From the NCBI GenBank assembly GCA_016716465.1, contig JADJWH010000005.1, forward strand, positions 62,001-126,000: a DNA stretch of 64,000 bases. The letters are read 5' to 3'. The notes below the pieces were generated by a model. That model searched no databases. It was given only the letters and a program-made list of their open reading frames with translations, and was not told where the DNA came from. The position numbers were made by a program, and so were the translations under genes. This DNA is from Gammaproteobacteria bacterium. GTDB lineage: Bacteria; Pseudomonadota; Gammaproteobacteria; SZUA-140. Positions 36,465-44,036 of this stretch are shown here, piece after piece (within the stretch, counting starts at the first letter, position 1; the number at the start of each line of letters is the position of its first letter).

Positions 36465-38678
36465 TCATCCGGTACTGCGGGTCTTCTCCTCGAAGATGAG
36501 GTCGATCTCCTCCACATTGAGATTCTTCAGGTGGTCGTCGACCTCTTCAGCATCCGCAGAGCGGTTATCCTCTTCCATGATCAGTTCGGGGGACGAGTCC
36601 TGGTATTGGCGCGGTCCCGCCGGGGGCGCCGCTTCCTCCAGGGTTTGCGCTGGCTCCGGTTCCATAGCATCCGCCTCCGTTTCTTCCGCGGCCTGCTCCT
36701 GTTCGGCTATGGCGACGTCAGGGTCCGGGGGAGTGGATTCCGCGGCAGTCGCCGCTTCGGCGATTTGCGTCACGATCGATGGCTTGGAGTTGTCGAACGG
36801 CGTGGGCGCGGTGTCCGCCGCGGTAGCGCTTCCCGCGGTAGTTTTATCTTCTGCCGCAAGTTTTTCCGGGGCGTCTCCTTCTACTGCCGCCGTTGATTCC
36901 GCGTTGTTGCCGAAGAGCTTCCGGTAAACCAGGTACAACGCGCCGCCGACGATCACATTCAACAGAGTCACGAGCGTGATGACCAGTATCCAGTTGACGG
37001 GAGCCGGTCCGTTGTCCGTCTCCGCGTCATCATCCACGGCATCCTCTTCGAGGATCGCTTCCCCGTCGTCCGATGGCGCCTCCGCCACGTCAGTGTCGGA
37101 GGCTTCCACGGACGGCGATACGGCGTGGCCGAAGTACAGCGGCCTGCCCTGATAATGGATCGGTTTTCCATTCGGGCGCTCGGCCTCGATGTCGAGCACG
37201 ACCTGATAACGCCCGTCCGATGGATATGAATCGAGTCCCAGCCTCCACTCGCCGGGGCTGGTGCGTAGCATCTGATGGACCTCGGCCTGCTCATCCTCGC
37301 CGGTAATCGTGGCCGAGGCACGCAGGGTTTCCGGGTCGATGATCCCGGCGCGCGGAATCATGAACAGCGCGGTGCCGTTTTCGTCCGCGCGGATGTCGGC
37401 GATGACCGGGCTCTCCACGATCTCGACATCCTGTCTGTGCTGGCGCTTGAACGTCGTGCCGTCGACATCTACGACGACGCTATGCGCCCCGGGTTCATCA
37501 GTCCCCGACAGTTGCGTGCTGAATATTCCGTCACCCGGCATGATGTCGCCGTCGCGGCCGTTGTCGAGCAGCAACCGTTCTGACGCGACATCGTCTCCGG
37601 ACGTCTCCTGGACCTTCACCGTGATGAAATGCAGGAACTCCTCGCGGGTGACGGGCTGATTCTGTTCCGTAAAGCGGATCAAGAGATCCTGCGTGTCTCC
37701 CGCCAGGATCTGGTTGGGAAGCTGGGTCGCCACGACCCGCAGGTTGCTCACCACCATCACGCGGTTGTCGGGATCGATTTCCGCGTTGACATGCCAGGTG
37801 CCGGTCGCCGGTTTCTCGAGGGTCACCAGATCGTAGTGTGCGTCGCTGTGCCAGCGCGCGTTGGGCGGCAGCCGTGTCGCGCTGAATGACGCGCCGTCCG
37901 GCGCGGTCAAGGTTGTCGCCGGGGCATTTTCCGCGCGAAAGACCAGCAGGGTGAGTTCCTCGATGCTGTCGTCGACCAGGACCTGATTGTCGATCAGCGG
38001 CAGGGTGTCGGGATTCGCCGCCTTCTCGAACATGCGCAGGAAGATCCGTTCGAGTTGATCCGCGTCATCGGCGCGCTCGAACCAGCCGCCGGTGGAGGCC
38101 GAGAGCTGCCGGAGGAGATGCTCATCCGCGCCAGTGGACAGGGCGATGGAATACACTTCCACCCCGGCGGCGTGCAGGCGGGGCAGGATCGCGTCGGTGA
38201 TGCGCGCGCGGGACTTCCGGTCCGATTCCGCGGCGTCGGATACATCAACCAGTCCGTCGGTGAGCAGAATGATGCTGCGGCGGACGCCGGGTGCTGCTTC
38301 GGACCAGTTCCAGCTCGCCTTGTCGAGGGCTGACTCCATGTCGGTGAACAGCCCAGCCGAGCCGATCTGATCCGCCGAGTCCATGGCCTGTTCCCGCCAG
38401 GCGGAGTTTACCTCTCCATAGCGGACCATCATGTTCACGTAGCGTGCGAAGGTCCACACGCCAGCCTGTGTCCCGGACGGGAGCAGTCCGGTCAGCAACC
38501 GCAGCGCGGGTTTGCGCAGATTGGCCGGGTCGTTCTGCTTCATGCTGCCCGAGACGTCGATCAGGATGCGGATGTCATAGGCCGGAGCGGTCGTCTCGGG
38601 CGGCGGTGTCGACGCCACGGCGAACCCGGCCACGGACAGGAACGCAAGCAGGCTGAAAATGAAGTGGGATGTTTTCAC
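36465..38678 (-). CDS. Membrane-anchored von Willebrand factor A domain protein
   Basis: The 737-residue protein has a signal peptide (to about 22), a vWA domain (about 35-215) with an intact MIDAS start D41-V-S43-G-S45, several extracytoplasmic beta-type modules (about 230-550), one membrane helix at about 562-584 and a roughly 150-residue acidic, Ala/Glu/Pro-rich cytoplasmic tail ending in LNVEEIDLIFEE. A transmembrane vWA protein with a disordered tail suggests an adhesion or assembly scaffold, but the job is unknown. It is divergent from a bactofilin gene, so the two may work on the same envelope structure. Confidence 0.85.
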   Translation of the reverse strand: MKTSHFIFSLLAFLSVAGFAVASTPPPETTAPAYDIRILIDVSGSMKQNDPANLRKPALRLLTGLLPSGTQAGVWTFARYVNMMVRYGEVNSAWREQAMDSADQIGSAGLFTDMESALDKASWNWSEAAPGVRRSIILLTDGLVDVSDAAESDRKSRARITDAILPRLHAAGVEVYSIALSTGADEHLLRQLSASTGGWFERADDADQLERIFLRMFEKAANPDTLPLIDNQVLVDDSIEELTLLVFRAENAPATTLTAPDGASFSATRLPPNARWHSDAHYDLVTLEKPATGTWHVNAEIDPDNRVMVVSNLRVVATQLPNQILAGDTQDLLIRFTEQNQPVTREEFLHFITVKVQETSGDDVASERLLLDNGRDGDIMPGDGIFSTQLSGTDEPGAHSVVVDVDGTTFKRQHRQDVEIVESPVIADIRADENGTALFMIPRAGIIDPETLRASATITGEDEQAEVHQMLRTSPGEWRLGLDSYPSDGRYQVVLDIEAERPNGKPIHYQGRPLYFGHAVSPSVEASDTDVAEAPSDDGEAILEEDAVDDDAETDNGPAPVNWILVITLVTLLNVIVGGALYLVYRKLFGNNAESTAAVEGDAPEKLAAEDKTTAGSATAADTAPTPFDNSKPSIVTQIAEAATAAESTPPDPDVAIAEQEQAAEETEADAMEPEPAQTLEEAAPPAGPRQYQDSSPELIMEEDNRSADAEEVDDHLKNLNVEEIDLIFEEKTRSTG

Positions 38679-38729
38679 CGTACGCGCCAGGACCTATTCG
38701 GGCTTCTTGTACCGGGTTATCGGAATTAA

Positions 38730-38757
38730 CTGATTGATTCTTTAAGTGCGTTATAAT
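38730..38757 (+). promoter_or_regulatory. Bactofilin promoter
   Basis: A consensus -10 TATAAT (38752-38757) with CTGATT (38730-38735) 16 bases upstream. The start would lie about 67 bases before the ATG. Confidence 0.6.
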
Positions 38758-38830
38758 CACGCGCGATTGGTGGCTAATATCAACATGCACCGGCACTTGA
38801 GCCGGCCGGTGGCGACAGGGAGGCGGGGAT

Positions 38831-39259
38831 ATGCAAGCGTTTTTCACCGGCGGCAAGGGGCGGCGCGCGCTCGATGGTGTCAAGCAGTTTACGACCCTGA
38901 TCGGGAACGGCACCCATCTGACGGGGGCCCTGCGCGGGAGCGAAAACTGCATCGTCAACGGCAGCGTCGAGGGTAACTGCGAAATCGACGGTACGCTGGT
39001 GCTGGGCGAGACGGGGCGCTGGCACGGCAATATCACCGCCACGATGGCCATCATCTCCGGCGAGATCGTCGGCGATATCGTGACGGGCGAGAAGCTGGAA
39101 TTGAGTGCGTCCGCCCGTATCACCGGCAACATCACCAGCCCGGTGGTGGCCATGGCCGAGGGCGCGATTCACCAGGGGGGTATCAAGATGACCCGTGGGG
39201 GCGGCGCTGTGTCCAATTTCCAGGAGAAACGCAAGGGATCTGCCGACCGCGAATCCTGA
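38831..39259 (+). CDS. Bactofilin (polymer-forming cytoskeletal protein)
   Basis: The 142-residue protein has the bactofilin beta-helix (about 20-115), seen as repeating glycine-hydrophobic turns (LIGNGTHLTGALRGSENC, VNGSVEGNCEIDGTLVLG, IISGEIVGDIVTGEKLEL). Bactofilins form nucleotide-free filaments at the inner membrane that place wall or envelope enzymes. The short N-terminus (about 17 residues) may hold the membrane-targeting part. It is divergent from the vWA gene. Confidence 0.92.
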   Translation: MQAFFTGGKGRRALDGVKQFTTLIGNGTHLTGALRGSENCIVNGSVEGNCEIDGTLVLGETGRWHGNITATMAIISGEIVGDIVTGEKLELSASARITGNITSPVVAMAEGAIHQGGIKMTRGGGAVSNFQEKRKGSADRES

Positions 39260-39297
39260 TGGGCGGACCTGGCCCGGCTTGCCTTATTTCCCAGTTA

Positions 39298-39311
39298 TTT
39301 GCTAGGGTATG
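39298..39311 (+). promoter_or_regulatory. Upstream motif TTTGCTA-G-GGTA, shared with the 10.4-kb small gene
   Basis: TTTGCTAGGGTATG repeats the sequence at 10315-10328 with two changes, and TATTTCC precedes both (here 39285-39291). It lies 96 bases before the ATG at 39408. Confidence 0.4.
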
Positions 39312-39407
39312 TCAGTCAATACTTTCCGCCGTCGCACCGGTCCGGGAGGGTTGGCGTGGGGAATAATCTGCTTAAAACCAACGATAGCCACCCAAGCGGA
39401 GGTAGGC

Positions 39408-39518
39408 ATGTCTGCTCGTGTCAAATCGGCAAGTGATCATGATGGAACCCTGGTAATCGCTCTCTGTGTCATCGTCCTGGCATTGGGTCTGTTCGCCAAA
39501 TACGTGCTGGTGGGTTAA
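39408..39518 (+). CDS. 36-residue single-span membrane protein
   Basis: From the ATG at 39408 the peptide is 36 residues: a charged N-terminus (SARVKSASDHDG) and one hydrophobic helix (TLVIALCVIVLALGLFAKYV) ending LVG. The ribosome site GGAGG lies 8 bases before that ATG; the upstream in-frame ATG at 39309 has no such site. The 34-residue protein at 40216 has the same layout (D-x-D-G-x-L, then I-x-V-I-x-L, then FA or FVA, ending L-x-G). Function unknown. Confidence 0.65.
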   Translation: MSARVKSASDHDGTLVIALCVIVLALGLFAKYVLVG

Positions 39519-39526
39519 GCGCGGCG

Positions 39527-39548
39527 CGGCGCGGGTCATCCCGCGCCG
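39527..39548 (+). terminator. GC-rich hairpin after the 36-residue gene
   Basis: GGCGCGGG (39528-39535), loop TCAT, CCCGCGCC (39540-39547), extended by one C-G pair. No T-tract follows, so terminator activity is uncertain. Confidence 0.4.
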
Positions 39549-39693
39549 TCTCACCTCAGTTGCAGCCAGAGCGTCTGCCCGCAGGACGGGGGTATGCTGG
39601 CGTGACCATCGACTCGCTTTCAGTTCCGGCGCATTCGCGTCGCTCTGAACCGCGGGTTTCTGAAGAAAGAGCGGCGGTGAAGGCTTTAAGGTC

Positions 39694-39948
39694 CTATCGC
39701 GCCGCCCGTTTGGCTCCGTTGACCCGCGGGGGCAAAGGACGCTCGATGCGTGCGAGCCTCGGGTTGATCGCGTCCTCGGTGATCATGATCGCCATCCCGA
39801 GCACATTCATCATTGCTTCGGTGTCCTCCGGATCCGCGAAATCCTGTTGCAGGTGTTCGAAGTGGAACCGGCTGAGATAGAGCACGTTCGGTCCCCGGCC
39901 ATGCAGTCGCTCGAAAGCGTTCGCCAGGCGATAGATGAAACTCAGCAT
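39694..39948 (-). CDS. 84-residue protein of unknown function
   Basis: From the ATG at 39948, with AGGAG 9 bases upstream, the protein is 84 residues starting MLSFIYRLANAFERLHGRG. It has an amphipathic N-terminal helix, a YLSRFHFEHLQQDF segment, an acidic stretch DPEDTEAMMN and a basic C-terminus. No family is recognised and no membrane span is evident. It lies between two small membrane-protein genes on the opposite strand. The frame extends to 40023 but no ribosome site is seen there. Confidence 0.6.
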   Translation of the reverse strand: MLSFIYRLANAFERLHGRGPNVLYLSRFHFEHLQQDFADPEDTEAMMNVLGMAIMITEDAINPRLARIERPLPPRVNGAKRAAR

Positions 39949-40115
39949 GGATGTGCTCCTGATTTTGTGGCTTCCGGGACTGATGCCGCTAGCGGCATGC
40001 CTGCCGCAGACCTTTAAATTCATTTCTCTTTTGTTGCCGGCAAGTCATCGGTCCGGCCGGCGGTTGCGCGGAGGCCAAGCTTATCAATTGAAAATATAAG
40101 GATTTTGTACATATA

Positions 40116-40144
40116 TTGACCAAATACCTTTGTTTATATATGGT
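40116..40144 (+). promoter_or_regulatory. Promoter of the 34-residue gene
   Basis: TTGACC (40116-40121), 17 bases, then TATGGT (40139-40144) in an AT-rich stretch. It gives a leader of about 65 bases ending in a near-perfect Shine-Dalgarno. Confidence 0.55.
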
Positions 40145-40215
40145 ATTCGCGTAGTCATACTGAAACGGTGCGACGGCGTTTGAGTTCGGAATACCACATT
40201 TAAAGGAGGTGACGT

Positions 40216-40320
40216 ATGGCCAGTCAGAGAGATGCGGCGACGGATGACGGAGTACTCTGCATCGGGATCGTCGTGATTACGCTGATCTGCGCGTTTGTCG
40301 CAGTGGCCTTGGCGGGTTGA
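40216..40320 (+). CDS. 34-residue single-span membrane protein
   Basis: The 34-residue peptide starts MASQRDAATDDGVLCIG and continues as one hydrophobic helix (IVVITLICAFVAVALAG). The ribosome site AAAGGAGGTGA, 5 bases before the ATG, is close to the perfect anti-Shine-Dalgarno complement and argues for strong translation. It resembles the 36-residue protein at 39408-39518 in layout. A good terminator follows at 40384. Function unknown. Confidence 0.7.
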   Translation: MASQRDAATDDGVLCIGIVVITLICAFVAVALAG

Positions 40321-40383
40321 AGACTCCCGTCCAATCGGAAGCCTGCCGACGGCGGTCGCGGCGGTAGGCGGGTCCGGAGGACT

Positions 40384-40413
40384 GGCCGGTTCCCACAAGG
40401 GACCGGCCTTTTT
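40384..40413 (+). terminator. Intrinsic terminator after the 34-residue gene
   Basis: GGCCGG-T-TCCC (40384-40394), loop ACAA, GGGA-CCGGCC (40399-40408), then T5 (40409-40413). One T bulge. It separates the peptide gene from birA. Confidence 0.88.
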
Positions 40414-40481
40414 ATTTGGATGAAATTGATCGCTCCGGTCGCGCGGTCGCTGCCATCGATGCCGGCTGTTACACTATCGCG

Positions 40482-41501
40482 ATGCAAGGGAGCGCATTAC
40501 TGAACATACTCGCCGACGGGCAGTTCCATTCCGGTGAGGTGTTGGGGCAGGTATTGGGAATCAGCCGTGCCGGCGTATGGAAGCATCTGCAGACGCTGAA
40601 GGCACGCGGTATCGAAATCGATTCTGTGCCCGGCAAGGGTCACCGCCTCGCCGTTCCGATCGAGCTTCTTTCCGAAGCGCAGATACGCGCCAGTCTGAGT
40701 GAGACTGCGCGTCAGTACCTGCACGGGCTGGAACTGCACCAGCAAATCGATTCCACCAACAGTGAACTGCGCCGTCGCGCGGCCGCCCTCCCATCTGCTT
40801 TCGCATGTATCGCAGAAGCACAGACCGCCGGACGTGGACGCAGCAACCGTGCATGGCTGTCTCCCTATGCGCGCAATCTCTATCTCTCGCTGCTGTGGCG
40901 TTTCGATGCGGGGCCGGACGCGCTCGCGGGCTTGAGTCTGGCTGTCGGCGTCGCCGTATTGCGCGCTTTGCGGCGCCTGGGCGTGGCGGACGCGGGACTC
41001 AAGTGGCCCAACGATCTGCTCTGGCGGGGGGCGAAGTTCGCCGGGATCCTGATCGAGATGAATGGTGAAGCATACGGCAATTGCAGCGTGGTGATCGGGA
41101 TCGGAATCAACGTCCGGATGCCGCGGGCGCTGGGTGCGCCCATCGATCAGGCATGGACGGACCTCGCCACCATCATCGGAACGATTCCCTCGCGCAACCG
41201 GCTGGCCGGGACACTGCTGAGTGAACTGATCGAGATGCTCGCCGGGTTCGAAAGCAAGGGTCTTGCGCCGCTGCTCGAAGAGTGGCGGCGTTACGATATC
41301 CTGCGCGATAGCCTGGTGACGGTGACCACGCCGCATGGCGAGTTGAGCGGCATTGCACGTGGCATCGATGCCGGTGGAGCGCTGCTGGTTGAGGAGGGCG
41401 GCATCATCAAGCGTTATCTCTCCGGCGATGTCAGCCTGCGCGCCGCCCGTGGTGATCCGGCGTGCGGGACGCACCGCGCCAACGGTGACGTGCACGCATG
41501 A
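40482..41501 (+). CDS. birA: Biotin-protein ligase / biotin operon repressor BirA
   Basis: From the ATG at 40482 the protein is 339 residues with an N-terminal winged helix (about 1-60; LGISRAGVWKHLQTLKARG) and a ligase domain with GRGRSNRAWLSP and KWPNDLLWRGAKFAGILIE. It attaches biotin to AccB and, with the helix, can repress biotin genes. The frame is open to 40416, inside the preceding terminator region, so the ATG at 40482 is preferred. Its stop overlaps coaX by 4 bases. Confidence 0.95.
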   Translation: MQGSALLNILADGQFHSGEVLGQVLGISRAGVWKHLQTLKARGIEIDSVPGKGHRLAVPIELLSEAQIRASLSETARQYLHGLELHQQIDSTNSELRRRAAALPSAFACIAEAQTAGRGRSNRAWLSPYARNLYLSLLWRFDAGPDALAGLSLAVGVAVLRALRRLGVADAGLKWPNDLLWRGAKFAGILIEMNGEAYGNCSVVIGIGINVRMPRALGAPIDQAWTDLATIIGTIPSRNRLAGTLLSELIEMLAGFESKGLAPLLEEWRRYDILRDSLVTVTTPHGELSGIARGIDAGGALLVEEGGIIKRYLSGDVSLRAARGDPACGTHRANGDVHA

Positions 41502-42262
41502 TTCTGCTGGTGGACGCGGGCAACACCCGCATCAAATGGGCGGAACTGGGAAACGGTGCGCTGAAACCGGGCCCGGCGCTGCTGCGACGTGGTGGAACAG
41601 AGGATATCGATGCCCTGTCCGCGTCTTGGGGCGGGCTGTCCACACCCGCCCGGGTTCTCGTTGCTAGTGTTGCCGGCACGGAATTCGCCAGCCTGTTCAC
41701 GGCCTGGTCACGGCGGACCTGGGGGATCGAGCCCGAATTCATCCTTTCCCGGCCGGAAGGTTTCGGTGTCACCAATGCCTATCTGGAACCCCAACGGCTG
41801 GGTGTCGACCGCTGGCTGGCACTGGTCGCCGCGCGCCGCGCCCTTGCGGGTCCGGTCTGTGTCATCGACTGCGGTACCGCGCTGACAGTCGACGCGATGG
41901 CGAAAGATGGCGTGCATCTGGGCGGGCTGATCATGCCGGGGCTCGGCCTCATGCGGCGCGCCTTGCTGGAGAATACCGCGGATATACGGGTGACGTTAGA
42001 GGATGCCGCGCCGCCACGGATAGCCGTGCTGGCGAAGGATACGCGCGGCGGTGTGATGGGTGGCACACTGTATGCTGCTGTCGCCACGATCGACCGTATC
42101 ATGCGTGACCTCGAAGCTGGGACCGATGAGCGGCCCACCTGTCTGCTGACCGGCGGCGACAGCGGCGCGATACTGCCCCTGCTGTCTACGGATTTCGATT
42201 TCCATCATGAGCCCGACTTGGTATTGCAAGGGTTGGCCATTGTCGCGGAGGCCGGGCGATGA
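41498..42262 (+). CDS. coaX: Type III pantothenate kinase
   Basis: The 254-residue enzyme has the ASKHA phosphate loop DAGNTRIKW (Asp6), LGVDRWLALVAARRAL and DCGTALTVDAM. It phosphorylates pantothenate with ATP for coenzyme A and is not inhibited by CoA. It lies between birA and a SPOR protein, overlapping each by 4 bases, so the three form an operon. Confidence 0.96.
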   Translation: MILLVDAGNTRIKWAELGNGALKPGPALLRRGGTEDIDALSASWGGLSTPARVLVASVAGTEFASLFTAWSRRTWGIEPEFILSRPEGFGVTNAYLEPQRLGVDRWLALVAARRALAGPVCVIDCGTALTVDAMAKDGVHLGGLIMPGLGLMRRALLENTADIRVTLEDAAPPRIAVLAKDTRGGVMGGTLYAAVATIDRIMRDLEAGTDERPTCLLTGGDSGAILPLLSTDFDFHHEPDLVLQGLAIVAEAGR

Positions 42263-43077
42263 GATTGTTGTTCTTCGTCCTGTTGCTCGCCAATCTCGGT
42301 TTCTTTGCCTGGCAGTATCAGGCGCGTGGCGGGCTCACCGATCAAGAGGCCGTCTACGATAAGATCCCGGCCGTGGATCCAGGGGTGTCACCCCTTGTGC
42401 TGCTTAGCGAGCGCGAGGATGCTTCGCCGATGCAGCCGGCGACCGGCGCCGAGACGCTGCCCTTATCGCAGACACCATCGAGCGATGCAAGCGCCGACGC
42501 CATGCCGGAACCGGCGGAGGAGGCAATACAGCCTGAGCCTCGGGAGACCGAACTGGTCATCGAAGATGCGCCCGTGCCCGGAGAGGCCAGGGCCGCGACC
42601 GTGATCGCCCGATACTGTTTCGAGATTGGCCCATCCGAGGACCGGGCGATGATGGAGCGACTGCAACACGAGGCGCAAGAGTCAGGCGCACGCGCAGACC
42701 TCAGTGAGCAGACGAGGACCGTCCAGGACGGGTACTGGATACGCCTGCCGGAATATCTCTCCTACGATCAGGCGCGGTCCAGATATCGGGAGTTGCAGAA
42801 GAAGGGGGTGGATGACATCGCCATCGTGCCCCTGCCCGACAAGCGTTACTTCATCTCGCTCGGTGTCTACAAGCGAAAGGATACGGTGGAAGATCGTCGC
42901 AAGGAGGTCCTCGCCGCCGGGATTACCCCCATGATCGAGGATCGCATGGTCGACAGGGCGGAGTATTCCGTGACGGTCGAGTATGAGACACCCGATCCCG
43001 CGCAATTGCGCGAACTGCGGGGAAGGCTCACGACCCGGGCGCCGAAACTTCCCTCGCGCGAGACCGAGTGCCGCTAG
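42259..43077 (+). CDS. SPOR-domain membrane protein
   Basis: The 272-residue protein has an N-terminal membrane helix (about 2-20), a Pro/Glu-rich linker to about 105 and a C-terminal SPOR-like region (about 110-250) with GYWIRLPEYLSYDQARSRY and KRYFISLGVYKRKDTVE. SPOR domains bind denuded glycan strands at the division septum. It is the third gene of birA-coaX-SPOR. A related SPOR module ends the YkuD protein at 62.9 kb. Confidence 0.8.
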   Translation: MRLLFFVLLLANLGFFAWQYQARGGLTDQEAVYDKIPAVDPGVSPLVLLSEREDASPMQPATGAETLPLSQTPSSDASADAMPEPAEEAIQPEPRETELVIEDAPVPGEARAATVIARYCFEIGPSEDRAMMERLQHEAQESGARADLSEQTRTVQDGYWIRLPEYLSYDQARSRYRELQKKGVDDIAIVPLPDKRYFISLGVYKRKDTVEDRRKEVLAAGITPMIEDRMVDRAEYSVTVEYETPDPAQLRELRGRLTTRAPKLPSRETECR

Positions 43078-43112
43078 GCGCGGTCCATGAATCGGATTCC
43101 AGGCGGGTTTGC

Positions 43113-43118
43113 TATAAT
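43113..43118 (+). promoter_or_regulatory. Consensus -10 box for the tRNA gene
   Basis: TATAAT lies 22 bases before the first base of the tRNA; a -35 box at the usual spacing is weak. Confidence 0.5.
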
Positions 43119-43139
43119 GCGCCGAGTCCAACCGAACAC

Positions 43140-43215
43140 GCTGGCGTAGCTCAGTCGGTAGAGCAGCTGATTTGTAATCAGCCGGTCGGGGGTTCAATTC
43201 CTCTCGCCAGCTCCA
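43140..43215 (+). tRNA. tRNA-Thr (anticodon UGU)
   Basis: The 76-base gene folds into the cloverleaf: acceptor stem GCTGGCG/CGCCAGC, D arm with AGCTCAGTCGGTAGAGC, anticodon stem GCTGA/TCAGC with loop TTTGTAA (anticodon TGT), T arm GGGGGTTCAATTCCTCT, and an encoded CCA. It reads ACA-family threonine codons. No integrase or repeated 3' end is near, so it is not an obvious integration site. Confidence 0.97.
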
Positions 43216-43260
43216 TCTTGATTTAACCTCCGCAGTAACAACCCGTCTGGTGACGGGGGC

Positions 43261-43896
43261 TCAAACCGCTTCCGCGACCTGGTGGGCGCCGTCCCACATC
43301 ATGTCGAGCGCGATATACAGGATGATGATCAGGCCGATGTAGCCGATCCAGCGATGGCGTACCAGCAGTCGCGCCATCACGGTGGAGGCGATACCCATCA
43401 GGGCCACGGACAGGGCTAGGCCGACGATGAGTACCCAGGTGTGTTCGCGGGCGGCGCCAGCGACGGCGAGCACATTATCGAGCGACATCGAGATGTCGGC
43501 CACGATGATCTGGGTGACCGCCTCGCGGAAGGTTTTGGGCTTCCCTCCGGCGACTTCCTTGCCTTCCAGGATCGCCTCGCCTTCCTGCTCGGCATGCGTC
43601 CGCGGCGCGCTCAGTTCCCGGTACAGCTTCCAGGAAACCCACAGCAGCAGGATGCCGCCGGCCAGCATCAGACCAATGATCTGGAGCAGTTGGGTGGTCA
43701 GGACGGCGAACAGGATGCGCAGTACGGTGGCGCCGATGATGCCGTAGAAGATGGCCTTGCGGCGCTGCTCAGCGGGCAGGCCGGCCGCGGCCATGCCGAC
43801 CACGATGGCGTTATCGCCCGCCAGGACCACGTCGGTCATGATGACGGTGGCGAGCGCAGACAATTCCTGGGGGGAGATGAGTGAGAACAGATCCAT
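43261..43896 (-). CDS. TerC-family membrane protein
   Basis: The 211-residue protein has about seven membrane helices with the paired TerC acidic motifs VIMTDVVLAGDNAIVVG near the start and IIVADISMSLDNVLAVAG in the middle. The family is linked to metal (manganese) export in several bacteria; the ion here is not known. It is divergent from the receiver-TPR gene and stands alone. Confidence 0.9.
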   Translation of the reverse strand: MDLFSLISPQELSALATVIMTDVVLAGDNAIVVGMAAAGLPAEQRRKAIFYGIIGATVLRILFAVLTTQLLQIIGLMLAGGILLLWVSWKLYRELSAPRTHAEQEGEAILEGKEVAGGKPKTFREAVTQIIVADISMSLDNVLAVAGAAREHTWVLIVGLALSVALMGIASTVMARLLVRHRWIGYIGLIIILYIALDMMWDGAHQVAEAV

Positions 43897-44036
43897 GTGC
43901 GCGTTTTAATAGCACATTCACCGGGTGTTGTCAGCCAGAGAGGGTGTTGCGCGCTTAAAGTTCGTGGGTAAATCATCCGCTATTTCCATGGGATTCCATC
44001 CGAAGCGTGAAGCCGCAATATTGAGGCCGAACGATC

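Noticed and set aside
43140..43215. tRNA-Thr as an integration site for a mobile element
   Set aside because: There is no integrase, no duplicated tRNA end and no change in base composition nearby.
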